A DNA stretch of 64,000 nucleotides from contig CAZPMO010000002.1 in the NCBI GenBank assembly GCA_964587515.1, positions 1-64,000 on the forward strand, read 5' to 3'. Below the pieces are notes generated by a model. The model saw nothing but the letters and a program-made list of their open reading frames with translations, did not search any database and was not told where the DNA came from. The number at the start of each line of letters is the position of its first letter. The stretch's first letter is position 1. The stretch is from CAZPMO01 sp964587515. Its GTDB lineage: Bacteria; Pseudomonadota; Alphaproteobacteria; MPNO01. The position numbers were made by a program, and so were the translations under genes. This document shows positions 8,828 through 18,258 of the stretch, in pieces.

Positions 8828-9646
8828 ATGGACGGTCAGCCTCCCGATCACACGATCCCACCCAGACCGCGCTACATCGGCATCGTCAACTGGCGCGGCA
8901 CCTGGACGCATTACTCGAAAGAGGTCCACCGGTTTTCCAAAGTCTGGCTTCAAACCCTGGTCGCGCCGATCGTCACCACGCTGTTGTTTCTCGCGGTCTT
9001 CTCGCTGGCGCTGGGCGGCGCCATCAAGGAAATAGCGGGTGTGCCGTTCGACCGGTTCCTGGCGCCGGGACTGATCATGATGGCGATTATCCAGAACTCC
9101 TTCGCCAACACCACCTCGTCGATCATGATGTCGAAAATCCAGGGCAATATAGTCGACATGCTGATGCCGCCGATGAGGCCCGGAGAAATCACGCTCGGGT
9201 TCGTGCTGGGCGGCGCGACACGCGGCGTTTGGGTGGCGCTGGCGGTGGCGATCGGCGCGTCGTTCTTCGTGACGCTGCGTATCCACGATCTTGGCCTGAT
9301 CGTGTTCCATGCCGCCGGTGCGTCGCTGATGCTATCGCTGCTGGGGGTGGTGACTTCGATTTGGGCCGAGAAGTACGATCACGTCGCCTCGATCACCAAT
9401 TTCCTCGTCACGCCGTTATCGTTCCTGTCGGGAACGTTCTACTCCATCGACCGACTGCCCGGAATTTGGCGGGACGTGGCGCAGTTCAACCCGTTCTTCT
9501 ACCTGATCGACGGGTTCCGATACGGTTTCATCGGCCATCACGACGCATCGCTGGCGTTGGGGATCGCGGTGGTCGTGATCGTCGATGTCGCGCTCTGGAT
9601 GATTTGCCACCGGATGTTCGCCAAGGGGTACAAGCTCAAGAGTTGA
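8828..9646 (+). CDS. ABC-2 type transporter permease
   Basis: A 272-residue integral membrane protein with six hydrophobic segments. It contains the ABC-2 family features: an amphipathic N-terminal helix (WTHYSKEVHRFSKVW), GLIMMAIIQNSFANT, and the C-terminal FLSGTFYSIDRLPG element. These permeases export drugs, polysaccharides or lipids with a separate ATPase. No ATP-binding subunit gene is next to it, so its partner is unlinked or it borrows one. It starts 12 bases after the MscS gene. The substrate is unknown. Confidence 0.85.
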   Translation: MDGQPPDHTIPPRPRYIGIVNWRGTWTHYSKEVHRFSKVWLQTLVAPIVTTLLFLAVFSLALGGAIKEIAGVPFDRFLAPGLIMMAIIQNSFANTTSSIMMSKIQGNIVDMLMPPMRPGEITLGFVLGGATRGVWVALAVAIGASFFVTLRIHDLGLIVFHAAGASLMLSLLGVVTSIWAEKYDHVASITNFLVTPLSFLSGTFYSIDRLPGIWRDVAQFNPFFYLIDGFRYGFIGHHDASLALGIAVVVIVDVALWMICHRMFAKGYKLKS

Positions 9647-9743
9647 GGCGGGCTTTTCGCAACGTTGACAGGCCCCGTGGCGCGCAGGATACTCCACGAC
9701 TTTTTCGAGCGGGCCCAAATGTTTGGTGCCCGACCCTGATGAT

Positions 9744-10928
9744 ATGGTGAATGTCGTGATCCCAGCCGTAATGCCAAGTTACGCGAGAGTGGGCATCGCG
9801 TTCGAGCGCGGTGAAGGCCCCTATCTGTTCGCCGACAACGGACGTCGATATCTCGATTTCGGGGCGGGGATCGCGGTTACCGCGGCGGGACACAATCACC
9901 CGCATCTGGTCGAAGCGCTGGTCAATCAGGCGGGCAAGCTGTGGCACACCTCGAATCTGTATCGTATTCCCGAACAGGAGCGTCTGGCTCAGCGGCTGGT
10001 CGACAACAGCTTCGCCGATACGGTGTTCTTCTGTAATTCGGGCGTCGAGGCCGTCGAGACCTGTCTGAAGGCGGCGCGCAAGTTCCACAGCGACACCGGG
10101 GACGAAGAACGCTATCGCGTGATCTCATTCGAGGGCGCCTTTCACGGCCGCACGCTGTCGGCCATTTCGGCGGGCGCGAACGCCGCGCACCAGAAGGGTT
10201 TCGGGCCGATGGTCGATGGCTTCGATCATGTCGCCTATGGCAATCTGAACGAAGTGCGCAACGCCATCGGCGCGCAGACCGCGGCCATCCTGGTCGAACC
10301 GGTGCAGGGCGAGGGCGGCATAATTCCCGCCGATCCGGAATTCCTGCGTGGACTGCGCGCGACGTGCGACGAGTTCGGCCTGCTGCTGATCCATGACGAG
10401 GTCCAGACCGGGATCGGGCGGACCGGCAAGCTGTTCGCCCACGAATGGTCGGGCGCCGCGCCCGACCTCATGGCGGTCGCCAAGGGTCTCGGCGGCGGCT
10501 TCCCGGTGGGCGCTTGCCTCGCCACTGAACGCGGCGCGACGGGCATTGTCGCCGGAACCCACGGCAGCACTTTTGGCGGCAACCCGCTGGCCATGGCGGT
10601 CGCCAACGCGGTGCTCGATATCGTCCTCGGCGACGGTTTCCTGGAAGACGTCCAGCGAAAGGGCGGCGAGCTTGGCGACAAGCTGGCCAACGTCGCAATC
10701 CGCCATCCGAAAATTATCGAGTCGGTACGCGGCGTGGGGCTCATGTGGGGCATAAAATGCGCGGCGCCCAATGTCGATCTCGGCGCGCGTCTGACCGAAA
10801 ATGGTCTGCTGACGATTCTTGCGGCGGACAATGTCGTCCGCTTTTTGCCGCCGCTGATCATCGACGGCGCGCACATCGACGAGGCCATCGACATCCTCGA
10901 TAAGAGTTGCGCGGAGCTAACGGCGTGA
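9744..10928 (+). CDS. argD: Acetylornithine aminotransferase
   Basis: A class III PLP aminotransferase of about 394 residues that makes N-acetylornithine in arginine synthesis. It shows YLDFGAGIAVTAAGHNHP, the GVEAVETCLKAARK segment, LLIHDEVQTGIGRTGKLFA with the conserved Asp, and AVAKGLGGGFPVGA with the PLP lysine. The ATG at 9744 is preferred; TTG at 9723 and ATG at 9771 are alternatives, and no start has a strong ribosome binding site. A hairpin (9711-9731, GGGC/GCCC and CCAAA/TTTGG arms) lies just upstream. The stop overlaps the argF GTG start by four bases, so argD and argF are translationally coupled. Confidence 0.94.
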   Translation: MVNVVIPAVMPSYARVGIAFERGEGPYLFADNGRRYLDFGAGIAVTAAGHNHPHLVEALVNQAGKLWHTSNLYRIPEQERLAQRLVDNSFADTVFFCNSGVEAVETCLKAARKFHSDTGDEERYRVISFEGAFHGRTLSAISAGANAAHQKGFGPMVDGFDHVAYGNLNEVRNAIGAQTAAILVEPVQGEGGIIPADPEFLRGLRATCDEFGLLLIHDEVQTGIGRTGKLFAHEWSGAAPDLMAVAKGLGGGFPVGACLATERGATGIVAGTHGSTFGGNPLAMAVANAVLDIVLGDGFLEDVQRKGGELGDKLANVAIRHPKIIESVRGVGLMWGIKCAAPNVDLGARLTENGLLTILAADNVVRFLPPLIIDGAHIDEAIDILDKSCAELTA

Positions 10929-11836
10929 GCCATCCGCGTCACTTTCTTGATCTCGCCTCCATCGAGACGGACACATTGCGGGATATTCTGTCAATCGGCG
11001 CCGCTTTCAAACGAGGCGACGGCGGGGCGGCGAACGGCGCGGCAGTCGCGGGGAAAACGCTCGCCATGATTTTCGAAAAGCCGTCCACGCGCACCCGCGT
11101 CTCGTTTGAAGTGGGGATGAAACAGCTCGGCGGCGCCGTGGTGGTGCTGACGCCGACGGATATGCAGATCGGCCGCGGCGAAACCATCGCCGATACAGCG
11201 CGTGTATTGTCGCGCTATGTCGACGTGATCATGATGCGGACAACCGATGACGAGACGTTAAACGAGCTTGCCAGATACGCCGAAGTGCCCGTCATCAACG
11301 GGTTGACCAACAAATCCCACCCGTGTCAGCTGATGGCCGACGTGATGACGTTCGAGGAGCATCGCGGCCCCATCGCGGGAAAAATCGTCACATGGTGCGG
11401 CGACGGCAACAACATGGCCGCGACCTGGATACAGGCCTCGGCCCGCTTCGCCTTCGAATTGCGCCTGGCGTGCCCGGAAGAGCTCGCCCCGCCCAAGAAG
11501 GTGATCGACTGGGCGCGCAAGAACGGCGCCGCCGTGCACAGCGGGACAAACCCCGAAGAGGCCGCCGACGGCGCCGACTGCGTCGTTACCGATACCTGGC
11601 TTTCCATGGGCGACACGCCGGGAGACCATCGCCACAACCTGCTCGCACCCTACCGGATCGACGACCGTCTGATGAGCATGGCGAAGCCCGACGCCCTTTT
11701 CATGCACTGCCTGCCGGCGCACCGCGACGAAGAGGTAACCGCCTCGGTCCTCGATGGGCCGCATTCGGTGGTTTGGGACGAAGCGGAAAACCGCCTGCAT
11801 GCGCAAAAGGGCATCCTGACCTGGTGCCTGAGCTAG
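10925..11836 (+). CDS. argF: Ornithine carbamoyltransferase
   Basis: A 303-residue transcarbamylase converting ornithine and carbamoyl phosphate to citrulline. It has the carbamoyl-phosphate loop EKPSTRTRVSFE, the HPCQLMADVMT motif, and the ornithine-binding HCLPAHRDEE near residue 265. The GTG start at 10925 overlaps the argD stop (GTGA), which is the strongest evidence for the start; the ATG at 10907 lies within argD. hslO follows seven bases later, the same order seen in many alphaproteobacteria. Confidence 0.96.
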   Translation: MSHPRHFLDLASIETDTLRDILSIGAAFKRGDGGAANGAAVAGKTLAMIFEKPSTRTRVSFEVGMKQLGGAVVVLTPTDMQIGRGETIADTARVLSRYVDVIMMRTTDDETLNELARYAEVPVINGLTNKSHPCQLMADVMTFEEHRGPIAGKIVTWCGDGNNMAATWIQASARFAFELRLACPEELAPPKKVIDWARKNGAAVHSGTNPEEAADGADCVVTDTWLSMGDTPGDHRHNLLAPYRIDDRLMSMAKPDALFMHCLPAHRDEEVTASVLDGPHSVVWDEAENRLHAQKGILTWCLS

Positions 11837-11842
11837 AGCACT

Positions 11843-12781
11843 ATGCGGGAACCGCCGGACGATCTGCTGCAATCTTTCCAGCTTGAAACCGGCGTCGTGC
11901 GCGGTCGGCTGGTCAGGCTGGGCCCGCTGGTCGGTGAAACGCTCGACCGACACGACTATCCGGAACCGGTGGCGACGCTTCTGGGCGAGATGCTGGGGCT
12001 GGCCGCGCTGGTATCGGCGACGCTGAAATTCGATGGCGTCTTTTCCATACAGGCGAAGGGCGATGGCCCGATCAAAATGCTGGTCGCCGATATCACCACC
12101 GAAGGCGGCATGCGGGGCTATGCCCAATTCGACGCGGAATCACTCGCTGAAAAGCTCAACGGCGACGCGTGGCGCACGTCGCCGGTGCCCCGCCTGCTCG
12201 GCGCGGGATATCTCGCCTTCACCGTCGACCAGGGGCCGGACACCGCGCGATTTCAGGGGATCGTGGAACTGAACGGGGCAACGCTGGCCGACTGCGCGCA
12301 TGCCTATATTCGCCAATCCGAGCAATTTCAGGCAGTGGTCAAGATCACCGCCGGACGGGTCGCGGGGGACGGCGGCGCGCCCGCCTGGCGGGTTGGGGGA
12401 TTGATGATCCAACGCCTTCCCGAAAAAGGCCGCTCCTTGATGTCGGGCGAATTCGGCGATGACGACGCCGAGGATTCGTGGGCGCGGGCGTTGGCGCTCA
12501 TGGGTTCGTGTTCCGATGGCGAGCTTTTGGATGCCGGCCTGCATCCGCACGATCTGCTGTTCCGCCTGTTTCACGAGGAAGGCGTGCGGGTGTTCGACCC
12601 GGAACGGCTGCAAATGAAATGCCGCTGTTCACAGACCAAGGTCATCAACATGCTGCGGTCGTTTCCGCGCGGCGAAATCGAATCCCTGAAAGTAGGCGAT
12701 AAGGTCGTCGTAACCTGTGAATTCTGCGGCACGGATTACAGGTTCGACGAATCGGCGCTCGACGAGGTCTACGCGGTCTGA
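11843..12781 (+). CDS. hslO: Redox-regulated chaperone Hsp33
   Basis: The 312-residue protein is full length for Hsp33, a holdase activated by oxidative unfolding. The zinc-binding redox switch is intact: C-x-C in MKCRCSQTKV and C-x2-C in VTCEFCGTDY near the C-terminus. The N-terminal domain has the family's LGEMLGLAALVSATLKFDG and the DGPIKMLVADI stretch. It is downstream of argD-argF with a seven-base gap and is likely part of the same transcript. Confidence 0.96.
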   Translation: MREPPDDLLQSFQLETGVVRGRLVRLGPLVGETLDRHDYPEPVATLLGEMLGLAALVSATLKFDGVFSIQAKGDGPIKMLVADITTEGGMRGYAQFDAESLAEKLNGDAWRTSPVPRLLGAGYLAFTVDQGPDTARFQGIVELNGATLADCAHAYIRQSEQFQAVVKITAGRVAGDGGAPAWRVGGLMIQRLPEKGRSLMSGEFGDDDAEDSWARALALMGSCSDGELLDAGLHPHDLLFRLFHEEGVRVFDPERLQMKCRCSQTKVINMLRSFPRGEIESLKVGDKVVVTCEFCGTDYRFDESALDEVYAV

Positions 12782-12870
12782 GGACCGGCCGATTTTGATT
12801 TATCTCCTTTGCCGCTCCAGCCGGATACCGGTTATGGTTGGGCAACGAGGGTTGGGAAGGGACGAAATTC

Positions 12871-13809
12871 ATGCCGACGCTAAACATGCCGACGCGCGAT
12901 TACGGGCTGATGAAACAGATGAAGTCCGCCGACGCGCTGAATAATGATGTGGATATCGAATATCCCGCCTTCGACAACATCCTCGTCGCCGTGCGCCAGA
13001 TGGTCCGCGAACTCGCGTTCGACATCTGCGAAATGCCGATCACGACCTATCTGTGCGCGAAGGCCTACAACAAGCCGTTCACCGCCCTGCCGGTCTTCCT
13101 GACCCGCAATTTTCATCACTGGGCCATCTACCATGACACCGCGGCCGGTATCGAAACACCCAAGGACCTGGAGGGAAAGACCGTGGGCGTCAACCGTGGC
13201 TATACGGTCACCACCGGGGTCTGGGCGCGCGGCGTCCTGCAGCACGAATATGGCGTTGACCTGGAAAAAGTGCGCTGGGCGGCGACCGGCGATGAACATG
13301 TCGCGGAATTCGAGCCGCCCGCCAATGCCGATTACGAGTTCAAGGGCCGGGACCTGGCCGAGCTATTTACGGCTGGCGAGGTTGTGGCGGCGGTGGGCGC
13401 GGTGGTGGACGGGGTCCCCAACGTCAGGCCGATGATCCCCGACGCCGTGGAGGCCGGGTTCGCGTCATTTCGAAAGACCGGGATCTATCCCGTCAACCAC
13501 ACCGTCGTGGTCCGTGATGAACTGCTGGAGCAATATCCGGGACTGGCGGTGGATCTTTTCCAGGCGCTCAAATCCTCCAAGGAGGCCTACTTGTCGGGGC
13601 TTGACCGGTCCGGCGATCTATCGAAGGAGGACGCGCTCACGGTCCAGCTTGAGACCGGCCTCGGCGGCGATCCCTTCCCCTACGGCGTGGAGCCCAACCG
13701 CAAGGCGTTGGAGGCGCTGGTCCGCATGGCGGCCGAGCAGCACATTACACCACGCGAGTTTTCGGTCGAGGAACTGTTCGCCGACGGCACACAGGCGCTG
13801 GCGGGATAG
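12871..13809 (+). CDS. 4,5-dihydroxyphthalate decarboxylase-like protein with periplasmic-binding fold
   Basis: The 312-residue protein resembles Pht5-like 4,5-dihydroxyphthalate decarboxylases, which share the type 2 periplasmic-binding fold: AFDICEMPITTYLCAKAY, PKDLEGKTVGVNRGYTVT, and GIYPVNHTVVVRDELLEQYPG. No signal peptide is visible, so it would be cytoplasmic and enzymatic rather than a transporter subunit. The ATG at 12871 is chosen over 12838 because GGGAAGGGA lies eight bases ahead. It has no catabolic partner beside it; neighbours are hslO and a lipoprotein gene. Decarboxylase activity is inference, since many relatives are uncharacterised. Confidence 0.72.
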   Translation: MPTLNMPTRDYGLMKQMKSADALNNDVDIEYPAFDNILVAVRQMVRELAFDICEMPITTYLCAKAYNKPFTALPVFLTRNFHHWAIYHDTAAGIETPKDLEGKTVGVNRGYTVTTGVWARGVLQHEYGVDLEKVRWAATGDEHVAEFEPPANADYEFKGRDLAELFTAGEVVAAVGAVVDGVPNVRPMIPDAVEAGFASFRKTGIYPVNHTVVVRDELLEQYPGLAVDLFQALKSSKEAYLSGLDRSGDLSKEDALTVQLETGLGGDPFPYGVEPNRKALEALVRMAAEQHITPREFSVEELFADGTQALAG

Positions 13810-13857
13810 AGGTCACGACCGGTGCGATATTCTCCCTCATTCAACAGCGAGACAGCG

Positions 13858-14451
13858 ATGATCACGTTCTCACATCCCAAAATGCTCGCCATGGCGCTGG
13901 TCGGATTCATGATCGTCGCGTGCGAAACCACGACGCCCCGGTCCGGATTCCCGGAACTGTCCTATGCGCATCTCGCCCCGATACGGCTCGATGTGGCGCG
14001 GATCGATATCGTCAACGCCTATCGGGCGCCGGCGGCCAAACCAAATGTCGAGCACCTGTTTCCGGTGTCGCCCGAGGCGGCCGCCGAAAAATGGGCGCGC
14101 GATCGACTGAAGGCCGCCGGCCCGACCGGCTACGCGAAGGTCACGATCAAGCAGGCCAGCGTGGTCGAAGTGCCGTTAAAGCGCACCACCGGTCTGAAAG
14201 GAATGCTGACCACCGACCAATCGGAACGCTATGACGGGGTGCTCGAGATCTCGGTTCGTATCGTGGACGGCGAGCGGCGTCAGCGTGGCTCCATCAGCTC
14301 ACGCGCCCAACGGTCCAAAACCGTCGCCGAGAACATCACCCCGCATGATCGCGACCAGGTCTGGTTCATTATGACCGAAGCCATGATGAACGATCTGAAC
14401 GCCGCACTCGAAGCTCAGATTCGCAAGCATCTGGGCCAATTCATTCGATAG
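13858..14451 (+). CDS. Predicted lipoprotein of unknown function
   Basis: A 197-residue protein with an N-terminal signal ending in a lipobox (FMIVAC), so the mature form should start at a lipidated Cys about residue 21. No recognised catalytic motif is present; the body holds a VTIKQASVVEVPL strand and a charged C-terminal helix ending in KHLGQFIR. The ATG at 13858 gives a proper signal peptide; a GTG at 13822 would place 12 extra residues before it. It converges on argE with nine bases between them. I do not recognise a named family. Confidence 0.7.
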   Translation: MITFSHPKMLAMALVGFMIVACETTTPRSGFPELSYAHLAPIRLDVARIDIVNAYRAPAAKPNVEHLFPVSPEAAAEKWARDRLKAAGPTGYAKVTIKQASVVEVPLKRTTGLKGMLTTDQSERYDGVLEISVRIVDGERRQRGSISSRAQRSKTVAENITPHDRDQVWFIMTEAMMNDLNAALEAQIRKHLGQFIR

Positions 14452-14460
14452 AGAATATCT

Positions 14461-15624
14461 TCAGGTCAATTCGCGTTCGGTCAGGCGCCGCAGGAACGCG
14501 TCGCACGCCTCGATCTGGGCGCGCGTGACGAACTCGTTCGGCCGATGCGCCTGGTCGACGCTGCCCGGCCCGCATACCACTGCCGGAACTCCGGCCTCCG
14601 CGAACAGACCCGCTTCGCAGACGAACGATTCCGTTTCGGTATGGTTGGCGCCCGCGACCCTGAGCGCGAGCCGCACCGCCGACGACTCGGCATCTGAGTC
14701 CAGCGTCGGCGCGGTGATATCGACTTTTGTCTCCACGCGGGCTTGCGGTTCAACCTCACGCATGCGCGGCAGGATCTCCGCCTCGACGAAATCGTCCAGG
14801 CGATCCAGTATCTCGCGCGCATCGGTGCCCGGCGTGGGCCGGAATTCCCATTTGAAGACGCACTCGCGGGCGATCATATTGACCGCCGCGCCGCCTTGAA
14901 TGGTGCCGATATTGAAGGTCGTGCCGGGCGGATTGAAGCGCGGATCTTCGCCAGGTTTCGACCTGTATTCCGCCGTCAACCGATTCAGGAAACCTATAAT
15001 CTCGGCCGCATAGGCAACCGCGTTGACGCCGTCGCCAGGACGGCTGGAATGGCCGTCGCGCCCGACGACGGTGGTGGTCTGCTGGCTGATCCCCTTATGT
15101 GCGTCGACGACCCGCATATTGGTGGGCTCGCCGACGATCACCATTTCCGGACGTGGCAGCCCATCCCCGATCAGTTCGATCAGCGGCCGGACGCCGAGGC
15201 ACCCGACCTCCTCATCATAGGACAGCGCGAAATGGATCGGCGTCTGCAGCCGCCGCGCGATCAGGTCGGGCGCCAATGCCAGCGCACACGCGATGAACCC
15301 CTTCATGTCGCAAGTGCCGCGCCCGAAAATCCGGTCGTCGCCGGCCACCGCCTCGAAAGGATCGGTGTCCCAAGGCTGGCCCGCCACCGGAACCGTATCG
15401 GTATGTCCCGACAGCACGATGCCGCCCGTTTCCGGCGGCCCGATAGTGGCAAACAGATTCGCCTTTTGGCCGGTCTCGTTGTGCACCAGGCGGACCGGAA
15501 TACCGAGCCCGTCGAAATAATCGGCGACATTCTCGATCAACGGCAGGTTGGAGCGCGCCGAGGTGGTGTCGTGCGCCACCAGCCTTTCGATCCATTCCAT
15601 GGTGTCCGGTGCGGTCCCCGACAT
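14461..15624 (-). CDS. argE: Acetylornithine deacetylase (M20 metallopeptidase family)
   Basis: A 387-residue M20 hydrolase that releases ornithine from N-acetylornithine. Zinc ligands are visible in SGHTDTVPV, GRGTCDMKGF, the catalytic pair in DEEVGCLG, VGEPTNMRVV, and the C-terminal His of QAHRPNEFV. The ATG at 15624 fits the family N-terminus; the same frame runs open further upstream, but those residues belong to the trkH region. It starts two bases after the trkH stop, so the two are co-transcribed. argD and argF lie 3.5 kb away on the other strand. A succinyl-diaminopimelate desuccinylase role is less likely from the motifs. Confidence 0.88.
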   Translation of the reverse strand: MSGTAPDTMEWIERLVAHDTTSARSNLPLIENVADYFDGLGIPVRLVHNETGQKANLFATIGPPETGGIVLSGHTDTVPVAGQPWDTDPFEAVAGDDRIFGRGTCDMKGFIACALALAPDLIARRLQTPIHFALSYDEEVGCLGVRPLIELIGDGLPRPEMVIVGEPTNMRVVDAHKGISQQTTTVVGRDGHSSRPGDGVNAVAYAAEIIGFLNRLTAEYRSKPGEDPRFNPPGTTFNIGTIQGGAAVNMIARECVFKWEFRPTPGTDAREILDRLDDFVEAEILPRMREVEPQARVETKVDITAPTLDSDAESSAVRLALRVAGANHTETESFVCEAGLFAEAGVPAVVCGPGSVDQAHRPNEFVTRAQIEACDAFLRRLTERELT

Positions 15625-15626
15625 TT

Positions 15627-17078
15627 CTAACCTCTCCAGAACGAGGGCGCGAACAGCACCAGGACCGTGAACAGTTCGAGCCGACCGAGCAACATACCGG
15701 CCGACAGGATCCATTTCGCGGAATCGGGCAGCGGCGCGAAATTTCCGGCCGGGCCGATAATATCGCCCAGCGCGGGGCCGACATTGCAGATCGCCGTCGC
15801 CGCCCCCGACACCGCGGTGACGAAATCCAGTCCGATCGCCCCCAACAACAACGCCAGCAGGGCGAAGGTGGATGCAAACAGGAAGAAAAACCCCATCACC
15901 GAGCCCGCGACCTCTTCGGTGATGGGGCGGCGGTTGAAATGCGCCACGAACACGCCATGCGGCTGGACCAGGCGGCGAATCTGCGCTTCGGCGGTGGCAT
16001 AGAGGACCTGGAACCGGAAGACCTTGATGCCGCAGGTCGTGGACCCGGCGCACCCGCCGACGAACATCACGAAGAAAAATACGCCCATCGCAAGACCGCC
16101 CCACGCCCCGTAATCAGCCGTCGAATAGCCTGTCCCGGTGATGATCGAGACCACATTGAAGGACACATAACGGAGCGCGGTGTCGAAATTCATGTCGCGC
16201 GCGACGTGCTGCCACGCGGTGAGGACGATCACGCATAGCACCACGAAGGCGACGAACCATTTGACCTGGCTGTCCCGGAAAATAGCCCACACGTCGCCGC
16301 GCACGGCCTGGAGATAAAGGACGAACGGCAACCCGCCAACGATCATGAAAACGGTGACGATGATCTCCACCGCCACGTTGTTGAAGCCGCCGACGGATCC
16401 GTCGGAGGTCGAAAACCCGCCGGTGGCGATGGTAGTCATGGCGTGCGCGACGGCGTCGAAACCGCCCATCCCGGAAATCCACAGCGCCAGCGCGCAAGTC
16501 GCGGTCAGCCCGAGATAAACGAACCCGATGCCGCTGGCGATCTGCGCGACGCGCGGCATGACCTTGTCCGAGCGATCCGAGGATTCCATGCGGAAAAGCT
16601 GCATGCCGCCGATCCGCAGCATCGGCATGATGGCGACCGCCATGACGATGATGCCGATGCCGCCCAGCCACTGAAGCAACGCCCGCCACAGCAATATTCC
16701 ATTGGGGGCGGTGTCGAGCGAGGCGATTACCGTCGATCCCGTGGTGGTAATCCCGGACATCGCCTCGAAAAACGCATCGGTATAGCTGAGCCCTAAATTG
16801 GCGAACGCGAACGGCAACGCCGCGAAGGTGGTCAGCGCCAGCCAGCTCAATGTGGTCAGTAAAAAGGCTTGCCGGATGCCGATCTGTCTCACGCCGGGTG
16901 ACTGGCAGGTAAGGATCATGGTGACGCCGACGAACAGGGTCAGCGCGGCGGAGGCGGCGAAGACCTTCCAGTCGGAATGGCCGACCACCGCGTCGGCCGC
17001 CAGCGGCGCGCACATCGCGACCGCGAGCGTCGTCAACAGGATCCCGACGACGAAGAAAATGGGGCGAAAATCGAGCAA
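15627..17078 (-). CDS. trkH: TrkH-type potassium uptake protein
   Basis: A 483-residue membrane protein with the four pore repeats of the Trk/Ktr superfamily. Selectivity-filter segments are visible as SGITTTGSTVI, TIATGGFSTSD, ITGTGYSTADYG and GCAGSTTCGIK. It should form the K+ translocating subunit of Trk, gated by cytoplasmic TrkA, which is not in this window. The C-terminal KWILSAGMLLGRLELFTVL is also typical. It precedes argE with two bases between. The gene is intact and of normal length. Confidence 0.94.
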   Translation of the reverse strand: MLDFRPIFFVVGILLTTLAVAMCAPLAADAVVGHSDWKVFAASAALTLFVGVTMILTCQSPGVRQIGIRQAFLLTTLSWLALTTFAALPFAFANLGLSYTDAFFEAMSGITTTGSTVIASLDTAPNGILLWRALLQWLGGIGIIVMAVAIMPMLRIGGMQLFRMESSDRSDKVMPRVAQIASGIGFVYLGLTATCALALWISGMGGFDAVAHAMTTIATGGFSTSDGSVGGFNNVAVEIIVTVFMIVGGLPFVLYLQAVRGDVWAIFRDSQVKWFVAFVVLCVIVLTAWQHVARDMNFDTALRYVSFNVVSIITGTGYSTADYGAWGGLAMGVFFFVMFVGGCAGSTTCGIKVFRFQVLYATAEAQIRRLVQPHGVFVAHFNRRPITEEVAGSVMGFFFLFASTFALLALLLGAIGLDFVTAVSGAATAICNVGPALGDIIGPAGNFAPLPDSAKWILSAGMLLGRLELFTVLVLFAPSFWRG

Positions 17079-17172
17079 CTGCCGGTAAGCCCGGGTTCAG
17101 TTTCAGACGGGCGGATGATTGGTCAATCTCGGGCTCTTGTCCAGCACGGAACCACCGATCGCGACATCGCCG

Positions 17173-17820
17173 TCAGGAGGTAAAGGACTGTCCCGGCGCC
17201 GGGTTGCCGATGGCGGCTAGAAACTCACGCCGGGTGGAAGCGTCCTCTCGGAAGGCTCCGGTCATGTGGCTGGTGGTAAGAGTGGAGCCGGGCTTGTCCA
17301 CGCCACGCGTGGTCATGCACTGATGCGACGCCTCGATCACCACGCCGACGCCCTTGGGCTGCAGGATTCCGTTGATGGTGTTGGCGATCTGGGCCGTCAT
17401 TTTTTCCTGGATCTGAAGGCGCTTGGCGTAGACCTCCACGAGCCGCGCGAGCTTGCTGATCCCCACCACGCGGCGCGCCGGCAGATAGCCGAGATGCGCC
17501 CGGCCGATGATCGGCGCCATGTGGTGTTCGCAGTGCGACGTGAAGCGGATATTCCTGAGCACCACCATCTCGTCGTAACCTTCAACCTCCTCGAAGGTCT
17601 TGGACAAAATTTCGACCGGGTCCACCTCATAGCCGGCGAACCATTCGCGAAAGGCGCGCGCCACCCTCTCGGGCGTCTCCAGCAACCCTTCCCGCGCCGG
17701 GTCGTCGCCGGCCCAGCGGATCAGCGTACGCACCGCTTCCTCCGCTTCAGAAGCCGCCGGGCGCTCCCGCACCCGCTCCGCATCGAAGGTCGAAAGATTT
17801 ACGCGCTTGGTCGATTCCAC
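17173..17820 (-). CDS. folE: GTP cyclohydrolase I
   Basis: The 215-residue enzyme makes 7,8-dihydroneopterin triphosphate from GTP, the entry to folate and often queuosine synthesis. Zinc and catalytic residues are visible in TSHCEHHMAPIIGRAHLGY and SHQCMTTRGV; the QEKMTAQIA segment is conserved. The start is a GTG at 17820. The apaG gene ends 42 bases upstream and may be on the same transcript. Length is normal for bacterial type I enzymes. Confidence 0.96.
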   Translation of the reverse strand: MESTKRVNLSTFDAERVRERPAASEAEEAVRTLIRWAGDDPAREGLLETPERVARAFREWFAGYEVDPVEILSKTFEEVEGYDEMVVLRNIRFTSHCEHHMAPIIGRAHLGYLPARRVVGISKLARLVEVYAKRLQIQEKMTAQIANTINGILQPKGVGVVIEASHQCMTTRGVDKPGSTLTTSHMTGAFREDASTRREFLAAIGNPAPGQSFTS

Positions 17821-17862
17821 GTCAAAGTTCTCCTGGTCGCCGGCAAGACGCCGTTCAATTTC

Positions 17863-18258
17863 TCAATTGACTTGTTGTTGTTGGTGCGGGCTGTCAAGCG
17901 AGAACGCCGGAATTTCCACATCGAAATGCTCACCGCTATTCGACCTCATCCCGTAACTACCGAGCATGATCCCGGAAGGCGTCGGCAACGGGGTGCCGCT
18001 GGTATATTCGAAGGCATCGCCCGGCGCGAGTACCGGCTGTTCCCCAACCACGCCGGCGCCGCGAACCTCCTGGACCCGGCCCAGCGAGTCGGTGATCTTC
18101 CAGTGACGCGACAGCAATTGCACCCTGTCGTCACCCTGATTGGCAATGCGTACGTGATAGGCCCAGACGAAATGGCCCTCATCCGGCTCCGACTGGTCGC
18201 CGAGATATTGGGGTTCGACGGAGACGACGATCTCCCGGGTCGTGCTGCTATACATCAC
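17863..18258 (-). CDS. apaG: ApaG protein
   Basis: A 131-residue ApaG-domain (immunoglobulin-like) protein. It has the family core YHVRIANQGDDRVQLLSRHWKI and the glycine-rich TPSGIMLGSYGM. ApaG is linked to Co2+/Mg2+ homeostasis in enterobacteria, but its biochemical role is unsettled. In many alphaproteobacteria apaG sits beside metZ; here the amidase gene lies between them. It is upstream of folE and divergent from the amidase. Confidence 0.93.
   Translation of the reverse strand: MMYSSTTREIVVSVEPQYLGDQSEPDEGHFVWAYHVRIANQGDDRVQLLSRHWKITDSLGRVQEVRGAGVVGEQPVLAPGDAFEYTSGTPLPTPSGIMLGSYGMRSNSGEHFDVEIPAFSLDSPHQQQQVN

Noticed and set aside
7769..9310. A 513-codon open frame on the minus strand
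   Set aside because: It is antisense to the MscS and ABC-2 permease genes and has a His/Arg/Asp-rich composition with no motif.
14461..16104. A single 547-residue protein reaching from argE into the trkH region
   Set aside because: The upper 160 codons are an alternative frame of trkH; the M20 family N-terminus begins at 15624.
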